In this document: positions 16,973-25,959 of the stretch, piece after piece
Numbering within the stretch: position 1 is the stretch's first letter
Layout of the letters: each line of letters begins with the position of its first letter
Source: Mesorhizobium sp. M7A.F.Ca.US.006.01.1.1
GTDB taxonomy: Bacteria; Pseudomonadota; Alphaproteobacteria; Rhizobiales; Rhizobiaceae
Assembly: GCF_003997935.1 (NCBI RefSeq)
Contig: NZ_RZQL01000016.1
Span: 1 to 51,290, forward strand
Length of the DNA stretch: 51,290 nucleotides
Reading direction: 5' to 3'
Notes under the pieces: model-generated
Database searches by the model: none
Told to the model about the DNA's origin: nothing
What the model saw: only the letters and a program-made list of their open reading frames with translations
Position numbers and translations under genes: made by a program

Positions 16973-18784
16973 TTAGAACGCTTCCGCCGGCAGTGCCATC
17001 AATGTGTCGGCACCGCTCGAAATGCGGGCGAGATGCGCCGACGTCTCCGGCATGATCCGCTCCATGAAGAAGCGCCCCGTCACGACCTTGTTGTCGTAGA
17101 AAGCCAGGTTGTTTTCATAGGAAGATTGCGCGCCAATGGCGTCCGTCTTACCAAGTGCCACCTTGGCCATCTGCGCCCACATGTAGCCCAGAGCGACCAG
17201 GCCGAAGAGATGCATGTAGTCGGTCGAGGCGGCACCCGCATTGTCGGGCTTGGCCATGCCGTTCTGCACCAGCCACATGGTCGCCGCCTGCAAATCGTTG
17301 AGACCTTTCTTCAACGCCTTGGTGAACGGCGCCATCTTCTCGTTAGCGCGGTTCTCCTCGCAGAATTCGCCGACCTCCTTGAAGAAGGCCTGCACGGCGC
17401 GGCCGCCATGCAAACCAAGCTTGCGGCCGACGAGGTCGAGCGCCTGGATGCCATTGGCGCCTTCATAGATCATGGCGATGCGGGCATCGCGCACGAACTG
17501 GCTCATGCCGTGCTCTTCGATATAACCGTGACCGCCGAACACCTGCTGCGCCATGACGGCGTGGTCAAAGCCCTTGTCGGTGAGCACGCCCTTGACCACC
17601 GGCGTCATCAGGCCGGTGTAATCGTCGGCGGCCTGGCGGTCCTTGTCATCGCCGGAGCGGTGGGCAATGTCGGACTTGATCGCCGTCCACAGCGCCAGCG
17701 CGCGGCCGGCCTCGTTGAAGGCTTTCATGGTCATCAGGCTGCGGCGGATGTCGGGATGGACGATGATCGGGTCGGCCTTCTTGTCCGGCGCCTTCGGCCC
17801 CGACAATGAGCGGCCCTGCAAACGGTCCTTGGCGTAGCCGACAGCGTTCTGATAGGCGATCTCCGACAGCGAAAGTCCCTGCAGGCCGACACCGAGGCGC
17901 GCCTCGTTCATCATCGTGAACATCGCCTTCAGGCCGCCATTGGCCTCGCCGAGCAGCATGCCCTCAGCCTCGTCATAGTTCATGACGCAGGTCGAATTGC
18001 CATGGATGCCCATCTTCTCCTCGATCGAGCCGCAGGAGACGGTGTTCCTGGCGCCTGGATTGCCCGATGCGTCGAGCTTGAGCTTCGGCACGATGAACAG
18101 CGAGATGCCCTTGACGCCTTCCGGCGCGCCCTCGATGCGGGCCAGTACCAGATGGACGATGTTGTCCGACATGTCGTGTTCGCCGGCCGAGATGAAGATC
18201 TTCTGGCCTGAAATTTTATAGGTGCCATCGCCGTTCGGCACCGCCTTGGTGCGCAACAGGCCGAGATCCGTGCCGCAATGCGGCTCGGTCAGGTTCATGG
18301 TGCCGGTCCAGGCACCCTCGATCATCCTCGGCAACCATGTTGCCTTCTGCTCGTCGGTGCCGTGGGTGATGATCGCGGCGATCGCACCCTGCGTCAGGCC
18401 CGGATACATCATCAAGGACATATTGGCCGAGACCATATATTCGGCGACGGCGGTATGCACGGCATAGGGCAGGCCCTGGCCGCCGAACTCGACGGGTGCG
18501 GCCAATCCCATCCAGCCGCCCTCGCGATACTGGTCGAAGGCCTCCTTGAAGCCTTTCGGCGTGGTCACCGAGCCATCGTCGTGGCGCACACAGCCTTCCA
18601 TGTCGCCGACACGGTTCAGCGGATGCATGACGTTTTCGGCGAGCTTGGCGCCTTCGGCCAGGATCGCCTCGAGCACATCGGGCGTGGCGTCGGCAAATCC
18701 GGGAAGGTTCGAATAACGCTGATAACCCAGAACCTCGTTGAGCACGAACAGAGTATCCTGGACCGGAGCCCTGTATGTCGGCAT
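16973..18784 (-). CDS. Acyl-CoA dehydrogenase with C-terminal extension (DmdC/FadE-like)
   Basis: A 603-residue acyl-CoA dehydrogenase, larger than the 380-residue standard form. The core motifs are AGTMNLTEPHCGTDLGLLRT-like (TMNLTEPHCGTDLGLLRTK), FISAGEHDMSDNIVHLVLA and FGGHGYIEEHGMSQFVRDAR, with the terminal catalytic region RIAMIYEGANGIQALDLVGR carrying the Glu. A C-terminal helical domain (about the last 120 residues) marks the subfamily that includes 3-methylmercaptopropionyl-CoA dehydrogenase. ATG 18784 has GGGTGGAG upstream; the frame runs to 19000. It is the first gene of the beta-oxidation block, behind a palindromic operator-like site. Substrate cannot be decided. Confidence 0.92.
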   Translation of the reverse strand: MPTYRAPVQDTLFVLNEVLGYQRYSNLPGFADATPDVLEAILAEGAKLAENVMHPLNRVGDMEGCVRHDDGSVTTPKGFKEAFDQYREGGWMGLAAPVEFGGQGLPYAVHTAVAEYMVSANMSLMMYPGLTQGAIAAIITHGTDEQKATWLPRMIEGAWTGTMNLTEPHCGTDLGLLRTKAVPNGDGTYKISGQKIFISAGEHDMSDNIVHLVLARIEGAPEGVKGISLFIVPKLKLDASGNPGARNTVSCGSIEEKMGIHGNSTCVMNYDEAEGMLLGEANGGLKAMFTMMNEARLGVGLQGLSLSEIAYQNAVGYAKDRLQGRSLSGPKAPDKKADPIIVHPDIRRSLMTMKAFNEAGRALALWTAIKSDIAHRSGDDKDRQAADDYTGLMTPVVKGVLTDKGFDHAVMAQQVFGGHGYIEEHGMSQFVRDARIAMIYEGANGIQALDLVGRKLGLHGGRAVQAFFKEVGEFCEENRANEKMAPFTKALKKGLNDLQAATMWLVQNGMAKPDNAGAASTDYMHLFGLVALGYMWAQMAKVALGKTDAIGAQSSYENNLAFYDNKVVTGRFFMERIMPETSAHLARISSGADTLMALPAEAF

Positions 18785-18871
18785 GCTTTTTCTCCACCCT
18801 GCAAACCCGGTCCGAATGCCCCGAAGACAAGCCAGGGGCGGCATGCGGACCCATATTGGGAGCGGGATAGC

Positions 18872-18903
18872 AAAAATTGACGTTTGCGTAAACGTCAATT
18901 TTT
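18872..18903. promoter_or_regulatory. Large palindromic operator upstream of the acyl-CoA dehydrogenase operon
   Basis: Perfect 14-bp arms, AAAAATTGACGTTT (18872-18885) and AAACGTCAATTTTT (18890-18903), flank GCGT, about 90-120 bp upstream of the first gene. Inside are two overlapping 16-mers of the form TTNACGT-N2-RCGTAAA (or its complement), at 18877-18892 and 18883-18898. The same 16-mer occurs upstream of the merR gene. On the minus strand TTGACG serves as a -35-like hexamer with TGCTAT 20 bp further, an elongated spacer as in MerR-type promoters. Confidence 0.75.
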
Positions 18904-19005
18904 TCGATGCGACAAGATTTCCGCCCACTGGAGCAATGAGCGTAGCGGCGCGACGTTGCGCAAGCCAGCGCCCAAAGGCCATAAGAGTGGGCCAGGACAA
19001 CGAAA

Positions 19006-19029
19006 AGCCGCGTGGCAGGCCACGCGGCT
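19006..19029 (-). terminator. Intrinsic terminator of the merR gene
   Basis: AGCCGCGTGGC (19006-19016) pairs perfectly with GCCACGCGGCT (19019-19029). On the minus strand the hairpin is followed by TTTTCG, 62 bp after the regulator's stop codon. Confidence 0.75.
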
Positions 19030-19091
19030 CGACAGAACTCAGACAATCCGCAGACGACTTGGTGTCTGGCGCAATTCCGGACGGAATTGCT

Positions 19092-19550
19092 TTAGCTGGC
19101 GGCGCTCGCCTGCGGCGCCGAACGCTCGCTCAGCATCTGGCGCACCGCCGACATCGAGCCGCTCAGCTCGTTGATGGCGTCGTCGATCAGCGCCCGTTGC
19201 TTCTGCAGGCGGGCAAGCTGCTTTTCCGACTTGTCCAGCGCGAGCTTGAGCTGCTTGGTGTTTGAACCGGTCGGATCGTAGAGATCCATCATCTGCTTGA
19301 CGTCGCGCAGCGAGAATCCAACCTTGCGGCCAAGCAGGATCAGCTTGAGGCGGGCCTTGTCGCGGCGCGTGTAGAGACGGGTCGAACCGTCGCGCTGCGG
19401 GTTGAGCAGGCCCTTGTCTTCGTAGAAACGCAGCGTGCGCAGCGTCACTCCATATTTCTTCGCCATCTCGCCGATGCGGACGAGGTCCTCGCCGGCTTCG
19501 GCAGACATATTGGTATTGGCCGCGGTCTCGCCGGCCGAGATAAGCTTCAT
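19092..19550 (-). CDS. MerR-family regulator, probable controller of the adjacent beta-oxidation operon
   Basis: A protein of about 152 residues with the MerR DNA-binding domain (VRIGEMAKKYGVTLRTLRFY, then EDKGLLNPQRDGSTRLYTRR) and a C-terminal coiled coil (SNTKQLKLALDKSEKQLARL ...). It lacks the Cys residues of metal-sensing MerR proteins, so it belongs to the group that sense organic ligands, likely an acyl-CoA. ATG 19550 has GGGGAAAG upstream; an internal ATG at 19508 is possible. Its upstream region and that of the neighbouring dehydrogenase operon share a 16-bp dyad, which supports both self-control and control of the operon (compare LiuR-class regulators). Confidence 0.87.
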   Translation of the reverse strand: MKLISAGETAANTNMSAEAGEDLVRIGEMAKKYGVTLRTLRFYEDKGLLNPQRDGSTRLYTRRDKARLKLILLGRKVGFSLRDVKQMMDLYDPTGSNTKQLKLALDKSEKQLARLQKQRALIDDAINELSGSMSAVRQMLSERSAPQASAAS

Positions 19551-19675
19551 GGTCACTGGCTTTCCCCGTCTGGTGGCGTCGCGGTCCCGGACCGTGCGTC
19601 GCCTGACTGGAAGCGGGGGCCTGCTTCCAGTCGTGGTTTCAACAAACAAATCGCAAACATGCGCTCAATGCGCCT

Positions 19676-19691
19676 TTTACGTTTACGTCAA
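19676..19691. promoter_or_regulatory. MerR-type operator in front of the merR gene
   Basis: TTTACGTTTACGTCAA is an imperfect dyad (TTTACGT-TT-ACGTCAA) about 125-140 bp upstream of the regulator start. It differs in few positions from the two overlapping sites at 18877-18898, sharing ACGTCAATT exactly. Confidence 0.65.
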
Positions 19692-20002
19692 TTCTATACC
19701 GATTGCCGCATGATGACGCAAGGGCGTTCTGCGCGCCGCCCTTTATGCCGCACCGTCAGGCCGGCTAGCATCCTTTCAATTTCTTAAGTTTGGTTAACGC
19801 GTTGTTTACCACGTTGGGGGAAATGTGGGCGCGTCGGCTACCCGTGTTTATCCTGTATCGAATTTTTCACGGTTTTTCGGAGCGCGGGCGAGAGCCTGGG
19901 AAGCTCGTCTTCCGCCGCGGCATAGCCGCAGGTCGCCTTCGTTCCGGCAGGGACTTGGGGGAACTGGCCACGAGCCAGCCATTCTGAAAGACGGACGCAC
20001 CT
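19692..20002. other. Gene-free leader region upstream of the PodJ-like gene
   Basis: About 310 bp without a supportable gene. It contains TTAA-GTTTGG-TTAA (19784-19797), which resembles a CtrA box but with a 6-bp instead of a 7-bp spacer, and GGGGGAAATG (19815-19824). The ribosome site of the downstream gene is not strong (GACGGACGCACCT). No hairpin terminator was recognised. Confidence 0.35.
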
Positions 20003-23000
20003 ATGAACAGCAAGCGGTCCTATCTCGATACACTCAACGCCGGCAGGCAGCGCAGGCCGCAGACCACGCTCGAGCAGTTGAACCAGTCGCTGGAGACATT
20101 GGAGCAGCGCCTGGAGCGGACGCGCGAGGATCCGATGGCACGTCCCGAACTCCGCCAACCCGATCCCCGCCAATATGGCGCCGACGCGCGCTACCCCGCC
20201 GCCCGGCCCGCTGCCCAGCAGCGCTGGTATGAGGACCCGCAGCCCGCGCCGCGTTCGAAGAGCCCGATGCAGGGAGCCGCCGCTTTCGAGCAGAATTACC
20301 AGGCCATTGCCCGCGATATCGATCGCGTGCGCGGCCAGGAGGATGGCGTTGCCATGGTCGGCAAGATCGCCGGCGAATTGCGCGGCATGCGCGAGGAATT
20401 GCGCCACCAGATGACCGCGGGTCTGCAGCGGGAATTCGAAGCGCTGCGCAATGACATCGAGCGGGCTTTCCAGTCAGGCGCAAAGCCCGGTGCTTCGGCC
20501 AAGGGCAGTGCTGAACTCGGCCTTGAGTTCGAGCGGCTTTCGGGCGCCATCCAGACCCTGGCCGAGAAGAGCGACGACAGAAGCGTCAACATGCTGCGGC
20601 TCGAGCTCGAACAGGTCAAAGCCGCACTCGAAACGCTGGCACGCGAAGAGAGCGTGCAGAAGGTCGACCGCCGCTGGGACGATTTCGATCGCCGCTGGAC
20701 GGCGTTCGAAGACCGCGTCGACGCCGACCAGCGCAAGCGCTCGGACGACCCCGGCCTGTCTGCTCTCACCGCACGGCTGGAGCAGATCAGCAATGCCGTC
20801 AACAATTTGCCGGAATCGTTGTCGCTGCGCTCGCTGGAGGAGAAGGTGCGCACGCTTGCCGGCGCTGTCGACCATTTCGCCAGCCAGCAGGACAATCGCG
20901 GCAGCGACACGCTTGGCATGATCGACGAGCGGCTGGACGAGATTTCCCGCGCCATCGTTGCATCCACGGTCGCCGCGCAAGCCAATTCATTCGACCACGA
21001 GGCATTCGAGCGCATCGAGAAGCGGATCGACTCGCTTGCCCGACAGATCGAGGAAGTGGCGCAGGATCGTCCGGGCAACGCGGTCATGGACCGGTTGAGC
21101 ACGCTGTCGGGCCGGGTCGACGAACTCGCCGGCCGCGCCAATCTGCCGGAGCAGGCGATGGAGCGCCTTGCCAAGCAGATCGCACTCATCGCCGACAAGA
21201 TCGACCAGGCACCCGCCATGCCTGACGCCGACTACATCTTCCATGGGCTGGAGCAACGCTTCGACGTGCTGTCGAGCATGATGGAACGCCGCCAGGGTGA
21301 CGCCATCGAACAGGGCAACATGCTGTTCCGCGATCTCGAGCGCAGACTGGACGAGGTTGCCGACAGGCTCGACCAGCGCATGCCGCAGGTCGACAGCGCC
21401 GGCATCATGGAAGCCATCGATGCCCGCTTCACCGCTTTGGCCAAGCGCATGGAAACGCGTGTTCCCGATCCCGCGGGCGAAGCCGCGATCCGCGGCCTGG
21501 AGAGCCGGCTCGAAGACATTTCAAGCCGGCTGGACGCGTCGGCCGCACAGGTCGCCGGCATCGATCCGGCGCTGATCCGTAGCCTGGAAGCACAGGTTGC
21601 CGGCCTGTCCGCCCATCTTTCCAAGCCCAGCACTCCGCTGCCGGAATTCGAGGACATCAGCCCGCGTCTCAACGAAATTGAAAAGTCGCTCGCAGGAACC
21701 CGCGATTCCATCCTTGGCGCGGCGCGCGAAGCGGCCGAGAACGCAGTGCAATCGCTGGCCGGTTCGAGTGCCAATACGACTGCGGTTTCCGGCCTCGCCC
21801 AGGATTTGAAGACGCTTGAAACGCTGACGCGGCGCTCCGACGAGCGCAATTCGAGAACGTTCGAGGCCATCCACGACACGTTGCTCAAGATCGTCGACCG
21901 GCTGGGTTCGCTCGAACCCGGCGAGCCGGTCGAGGCGATGAGCGAATTGCTGGATGCGGCACCGGCCGAGCCTAGCAACTGGCGCGGCGTGCGCCGACCC
22001 AAGATGGCCGTCGACGCGCCGTCAATGGATATCGATCAGCCCCTGCCATTGACTGGGGACATGGCCGATCTCGATGGCCGTGCCGCCGCCATCCTGCGCA
22101 ACGACCTGGGTACGCGTGGCGACCTGGGTACGCGTGGCGACCTGGGTACGCGTGGCGACCTGGGTATTGGTATCGGCACGCGCACGCCGGCCGAGGCTGC
22201 CGCGGCGGCGGCCATGGCAGCGCTCGGTTCGGACACGATCCCCGAGAAAGGCGAACAGGCCGGCGGCCGCAAATCGTTGTTCGGCGGGCTGGCCCGCGCC
22301 TTCAAGGGCAAGAAGGAGGCGGACATGCCGCCACTGGCCGGCTCAGCGCCGAGTGCCCCAATCCCGAGCGTCGATCTCGACGAGCCGCTCGATCCGAAAA
22401 TGGCCAACCGGCCGCTGGAGCCCGGCTCCGGCGCACCGGATCTCAATGCCATCATGAAGCGCGTGCGTGACGAGCGCGGCCAGCCGGCCAAGCCCAGCGA
22501 CACCGACGCCGCGAAATCGGATTTCATCGCCGCTGCCCGGCGTGCGGCGCAGGCCGCGGCCGCCGAGGCCGATGCGCTGAAGCGCCAGTCGACGATGACC
22601 GGACCGGTGAAGGCACTGCGGATCGGCGACCTGCTCAAGGCACGGCGCAAGCCGATCCTGATGGGGACAACCGCGATCCTGCTGGCACTGGGCGCCCTGC
22701 AACTGGGCAAGGCCTTCTTCGCCGATCCCGCCCAGCTGGCAAGCAACGACGTCGCGCCGATCGTAGCCTCGCAGCCGGTGCAGACCGCCTCGCTCGATGC
22801 CGCGAGCCAGCCAAAGACGGACGCGCAGCCCGCGGCAGTGGAAAGCGCGCCTGACCGCACCGTCAGACAGGCCGAGCCGTCCGCACCGCCATCCAAGGAC
22901 GACATGGCCGCGCAAAGCATGATTGCCACGCCGCCAGGCGCCGAGCCGCCGATGGGTGCCGCGCCGACCGCAGAACCGGTTCCCGCCCCCGTCGCCTTGG

Positions 23001-24052
23001 CTACATCGGCCGATGCGAACCCAGCGGTGTCCGAGACGACGACAGCCTCGGCTGCGCCCGCCTCGACCGTTCCGGTCGCCGCGGAAGCTGCCGATACCGA
23101 CACCGGCATCCAGCCTGTGGCGGCAGAGCCAACCACTGCCAAGGACACCACGGGCGCGGTTCCGCCGGTGGACGCGTCGCCGGCGATGACGGCAAAGTTC
23201 GACATTCCCGCTGACGCCGGCCCGCCCGCCTTGCGGGATGCCGCCGCCGGCGGCGACGCCAAGGCGCTGTTCGAAATCGGCTCGCGCTATGCCGAGTCGC
23301 GCGGCGTCAAGGAAGACATGGCGGCAGCAGCCAAATGGTACGAGAAATCGGCGGAACTCGGCTTTGCGCCGGCCGAATACCGCATCGGAAATTTCTACGA
23401 AAAGGGCATCGGCGTCGCGCGCGACATCAAGAAAGCGAAGACCTGGTACCAGCTTTCCGCAGCACAGGGCAACGCCAGCGGCATGCACAATCTGGCCGTC
23501 CTGTTCGCCATGGCGGCAGACGGCGTGACCGACAATGAATCGGCCGCGCACTGGTTCCAGGCGGCGGCCGACGTCGGCGTCAAGGATAGCCAGTTCAATC
23601 TCGGCATCCTCGCCGCCAAGGGCGTCGGCATGAAGCAGAACCTCGAGGAATCCTACAAATGGTTCGCGCTCGTCGCCAAGACCGGCGACAAGGATGCGGC
23701 GGCCAAGCGTGACGAGATCGCCAATGCGCTGCGGCCCGAGCAACTGGAACGCGCCCGCGCCGCGACCGCGCTGTGGAAGGCCAAGCCACTGGATGCGACA
23801 GCCAATTCGGCCGACATTCCCGAGTCCTGGCAGGACGGCGCGCCGCAGACGACCGCCAGCATCGACATGAAGAAAGCCGTCCAGAACATCCAGCGCATTC
23901 TCAACAAGAACGGCTACGACGCCGGCGGCGCCGACGGCAAGATGGGCCAGAAGACGAAGACCGCGATCATGGCTTTCCAGACCGACAACAAGATGGCGGC
24001 GACCGGCGAAGTCGACGAAAACCTGGTCAAGGCGCTGCTGGCGCGCAAATAA
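20003..24052 (+). CDS. PodJ-like polar localisation factor with Sel1 repeats and peptidoglycan-binding domain
   Basis: A 1349-residue protein. Residues 1 to about 660 are mostly charged helix and coiled coil with repeating RLDEIS/LEARLEDISSRLD-type segments. A Pro/Ala-rich part follows, with the DLGTRG triple repeat near residue 701. One membrane helix lies near residue 885 (ILMGTTAILLALGALQLG). After a Thr/Pro/Ala-rich periplasmic stretch come Sel1-type repeats at about 1075-1235 (AAKWYEKSAELGFAPAEYRI, KAKTWYQLSAAQGNASGM) and a C-terminal peptidoglycan-binding domain (NIQRILNKNGYDAGGADG). This is the layout of PodJ, the polarity organiser that in Caulobacter recruits PleC and pilus factors. 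A role at the pole and cell wall is likely; orthology is inferred. Confidence 0.85.
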   Translation: MNSKRSYLDTLNAGRQRRPQTTLEQLNQSLETLEQRLERTREDPMARPELRQPDPRQYGADARYPAARPAAQQRWYEDPQPAPRSKSPMQGAAAFEQNYQAIARDIDRVRGQEDGVAMVGKIAGELRGMREELRHQMTAGLQREFEALRNDIERAFQSGAKPGASAKGSAELGLEFERLSGAIQTLAEKSDDRSVNMLRLELEQVKAALETLAREESVQKVDRRWDDFDRRWTAFEDRVDADQRKRSDDPGLSALTARLEQISNAVNNLPESLSLRSLEEKVRTLAGAVDHFASQQDNRGSDTLGMIDERLDEISRAIVASTVAAQANSFDHEAFERIEKRIDSLARQIEEVAQDRPGNAVMDRLSTLSGRVDELAGRANLPEQAMERLAKQIALIADKIDQAPAMPDADYIFHGLEQRFDVLSSMMERRQGDAIEQGNMLFRDLERRLDEVADRLDQRMPQVDSAGIMEAIDARFTALAKRMETRVPDPAGEAAIRGLESRLEDISSRLDASAAQVAGIDPALIRSLEAQVAGLSAHLSKPSTPLPEFEDISPRLNEIEKSLAGTRDSILGAAREAAENAVQSLAGSSANTTAVSGLAQDLKTLETLTRRSDERNSRTFEAIHDTLLKIVDRLGSLEPGEPVEAMSELLDAAPAEPSNWRGVRRPKMAVDAPSMDIDQPLPLTGDMADLDGRAAAILRNDLGTRGDLGTRGDLGTRGDLGIGIGTRTPAEAAAAAAMAALGSDTIPEKGEQAGGRKSLFGGLARAFKGKKEADMPPLAGSAPSAPIPSVDLDEPLDPKMANRPLEPGSGAPDLNAIMKRVRDERGQPAKPSDTDAAKSDFIAAARRAAQAAAAEADALKRQSTMTGPVKALRIGDLLKARRKPILMGTTAILLALGALQLGKAFFADPAQLASNDVAPIVASQPVQTASLDAASQPKTDAQPAAVESAPDRTVRQAEPSAPPSKDDMAAQSMIATPPGAEPPMGAAPTAEPVPAPVALATSADANPAVSETTTASAAPASTVPVAAEAADTDTGIQPVAAEPTTAKDTTGAVPPVDASPAMTAKFDIPADAGPPALRDAAAGGDAKALFEIGSRYAESRGVKEDMAAAAKWYEKSAELGFAPAEYRIGNFYEKGIGVARDIKKAKTWYQLSAAQGNASGMHNLAVLFAMAADGVTDNESAAHWFQAAADVGVKDSQFNLGILAAKGVGMKQNLEESYKWFALVAKTGDKDAAAKRDEIANALRPEQLERARAATALWKAKPLDATANSADIPESWQDGAPQTTASIDMKKAVQNIQRILNKNGYDAGGADGKMGQKTKTAIMAFQTDNKMAATGEVDENLVKALLARK
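22103..22166 (+). repeat. 18-bp in-frame tandem repeat inside the PodJ-like gene
   Basis: GACCTGGGTACGCGTGGC is repeated perfectly three times (22103-22120, 22121-22138, 22139-22156), with a partial 10-bp fourth copy. It encodes Asp-Leu-Gly-Thr-Arg-Gly units. Base-perfect copies suggest recent slippage and likely strain-to-strain variation in number. Confidence 0.95.
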
Positions 24053-24059
24053 CGGCAGA

Positions 24060-24079
24060 GGCGTCGTTTCCACGACGCC
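24060..24079. terminator. Hairpin after the PodJ-like gene
   Basis: GGCGTCGT-TTCC-ACGACGCC is an 8-bp perfect stem just after the stop codon at 24052. It lacks a U-tract (CTTGCC follows), so it is a weak terminator candidate. The remaining bases to 24244 show nothing else clear. Confidence 0.5.
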
Positions 24080-24244
24080 CTTGCCACACATTCGCCTGTT
24101 AACTGATTGAGATGTTTTTTGTTTCGGCGGCGTAGCGCGGTTTGACTTCGCAGCACCTCCGGCGCAAGAACGAATTGGCTTGTCGGTCCAAGATGCCCGC
24201 AACGGTTGCATTCGCCGACAGGCAGAACTGATCGAGACTGACGG

Positions 24245-25168
24245 GTGGGCATCTATCTCCCGATCGCGGAAATTTCCGTCAATATCTTCGTCCTGCTGGC
24301 CATGGGCGCGGCGGTAGGTTTCCTGTCGGGCATGTTCGGCGTCGGCGGCGGCTTCCTCATCACGCCGCTCTTGATCTTCTACAACATACCCCCGGCGATC
24401 GCGGTCGCCACCGGCGCCAACCAGGTCATTGCCTCCTCCGTCTCCGGCGTCCTTTCGCACATGAAGCGAGGGACGCTCGACTTCAAGCTCGGCGGGGTGT
24501 TGCTGGCCGGCGGCATTGTCGGTTCCACCGGCGGCATCTACGTCTTCGCCTTCCTGCGCAGGCTCGGCCAGCTCGACCTGTTCATCTCGTTGCTCTACGT
24601 CGTGCTGCTCGGCACCGTCGGCGGGCTGATGCTGGTCGAAAGCGTCAATGCGCTGCGCGCCACGCGCAGCGGTGCGGCGCCGGTGCTGAAGAAATCCGGC
24701 CAGCACAACTGGATCCACCGCTTGCCGCTGAAGATGCGCTTCAGGGCGTCAAAACTGTTCGTCAGCGTCATCCCCGTCCTTGGCCTTGGCGCCGGCATCG
24801 GCTTCCTGTCGTCGATCATGGGCGTCGGCGGCGGCTTCATCATGGTGCCGGCACTGATCTATCTGCTGAAAGTGCCGACCAACGTCGTCATCGGCACCTC
24901 GCTGTTCCAGATCATCTTCACCTCCGCCTATACGACGCTGGTCCACGCCACCACCAACCAGACGGTCGACGTCGTGCTGGCCTTCCTGCTGATGGCGGGC
25001 GGGGTCGCCGGCGCGCAGTACGGCGCCAAGGCCGGCCAGAGGCTGCGAGGCGAGCAGCTCAGGGCCTTGCTGGCGCTGCTGGTTCTGGCGGTGGCGATAC
25101 GATTGGCGATCGATCTGTTCGTCACCCCGCCCAATCTCTATTCGCTGTCTGCCGCGGGCCTCAACTGA
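24245..25168 (+). CDS. TSUP (TauE/SafE) family membrane exporter, probable sulfite exporter
   Basis: A 307-residue inner-membrane protein with about eight helices in two related halves. Each half has the signature glycine-rich loop: VGFLSGMFGVGGGFLITPLL near the N-terminus and IGFLSSIMGVGGGFIMVPAL in the second half. Family members move sulfite, sulfoacetate or related anions out of the cell. The start is GTG (GTGGGCATCTATCTC), which agrees with the family N-terminus. The stop codon overlaps the start of the next gene by one base (TGATG), so the two are coupled. A sulfite role is supported by soeABC-like genes about 3.6 kb away. Confidence 0.92.
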   Translation: MGIYLPIAEISVNIFVLLAMGAAVGFLSGMFGVGGGFLITPLLIFYNIPPAIAVATGANQVIASSVSGVLSHMKRGTLDFKLGGVLLAGGIVGSTGGIYVFAFLRRLGQLDLFISLLYVVLLGTVGGLMLVESVNALRATRSGAAPVLKKSGQHNWIHRLPLKMRFRASKLFVSVIPVLGLGAGIGFLSSIMGVGGGFIMVPALIYLLKVPTNVVIGTSLFQIIFTSAYTTLVHATTNQTVDVVLAFLLMAGGVAGAQYGAKAGQRLRGEQLRALLALLVLAVAIRLAIDLFVTPPNLYSLSAAGLN

Positions 25169-25959
25169 TGAGGGCTCGCAACACATTCGCAACCGCCATT
25201 GTCCTGTCGCTGCTTGCGGCCGCCGCGCCGGCGAAGGCACAAGTCCCGCTGACCGAAGGCATCCAGATCGGGCTCTCCACCGACAACGTCTCGATCACCG
25301 CCGGCTTTTCCGGGGCCGACCTGACCATCTTCGGTTCGCTGGAAAACCCGGATCCACTCGTCGCGCGCCAAGGCCGTTACGACGTCATCGTCGTGCTCGA
25401 AGGTCCGCCCAAACCGGTGGTGGTGCGCCGCAAGGACAGGGTGCTCGGCGTCTGGGTCAATCTGGACTCCGAGACCTTCGAAAACGTGCCGGTCTCCTAT
25501 TCGGTGGCGACGACGCGGCCGCTGCAGGACATCACCGAACCCAACAGCTACAAGCAGCTGTCGCTCGGCGCCTCCAACCTCTACATGCAGCCCGCCGATG
25601 CCGGCGACAGCCCGGCGACGATCGAGGAGTTCACGGCGGCGCTGCGGGAGCGCAAGTCGGCGACCGGCCTCTACAGCGAGAATGTCGGCGGCGTGCAATT
25701 CCTGTCGCAGAACCTGTTCCGCGCCACAGTGAGGCTGGCGCCAAATGTGCCAGTTGGAACCCATAAGGCCCGCGCGTTCCTGTTCAAGAGCGGCCTGTTC
25801 ATCAAGGAAAGCTCGGCCCAGCTCGAAATCCGCAAATCCGGTTTCGAACAGTCGATCTTCCGTGTCGCGCACAATTATTCCTTCCTCTATGGCGTGTTCG
25901 CTATCTCGCTGGCCATGCTGACCGGCTGGCTCGGAAGGCTGATCTTCCGGCGGGATTAA
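25168..25959 (+). CDS. TIGR02186-type membrane-anchored protein coupled to the TSUP exporter
   Basis: A 263-residue protein with a signal peptide (AIVLSLLAAAAPAKAQ) and one C-terminal helix (FLYGVFAISLAMLTGWLGRL) ending in RRD, so most of it faces the periplasm. The central part is beta-rich (ITAGFSGADLTIFGSLENPD, RYDVIVVLEGPPKPVVVRRK). This matches a conserved alphaproteobacterial family of unknown function that I associate with TauE/SafE-type neighbours. The one-base overlap with the exporter gene implies a joint role, perhaps as a partner or regulator of the exporter. No catalytic motif was seen. Confidence 0.8.
   Translation: MRARNTFATAIVLSLLAAAAPAKAQVPLTEGIQIGLSTDNVSITAGFSGADLTIFGSLENPDPLVARQGRYDVIVVLEGPPKPVVVRRKDRVLGVWVNLDSETFENVPVSYSVATTRPLQDITEPNSYKQLSLGASNLYMQPADAGDSPATIEEFTAALRERKSATGLYSENVGGVQFLSQNLFRATVRLAPNVPVGTHKARAFLFKSGLFIKESSAQLEIRKSGFEQSIFRVAHNYSFLYGVFAISLAMLTGWLGRLIFRRD

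Noticed and set aside
15578..17809. A 743-codon + strand open frame across the dehydrogenase and thiolase genes
   Set aside because: Shadow of three minus-strand genes; no ribosome site and no recognisable domain.
19784..19797. TTAA-N6-TTAA as a CtrA box upstream of the PodJ-like gene
   Set aside because: The spacer is 6 rather than 7 bp, so it was kept only as a remark and not as a called site.
22343..24718. A 791-codon minus-strand open frame across the PodJ-like gene and the exporter gene
   Set aside because: It spans two real + strand genes and the gap between them and shows only low-complexity sequence.
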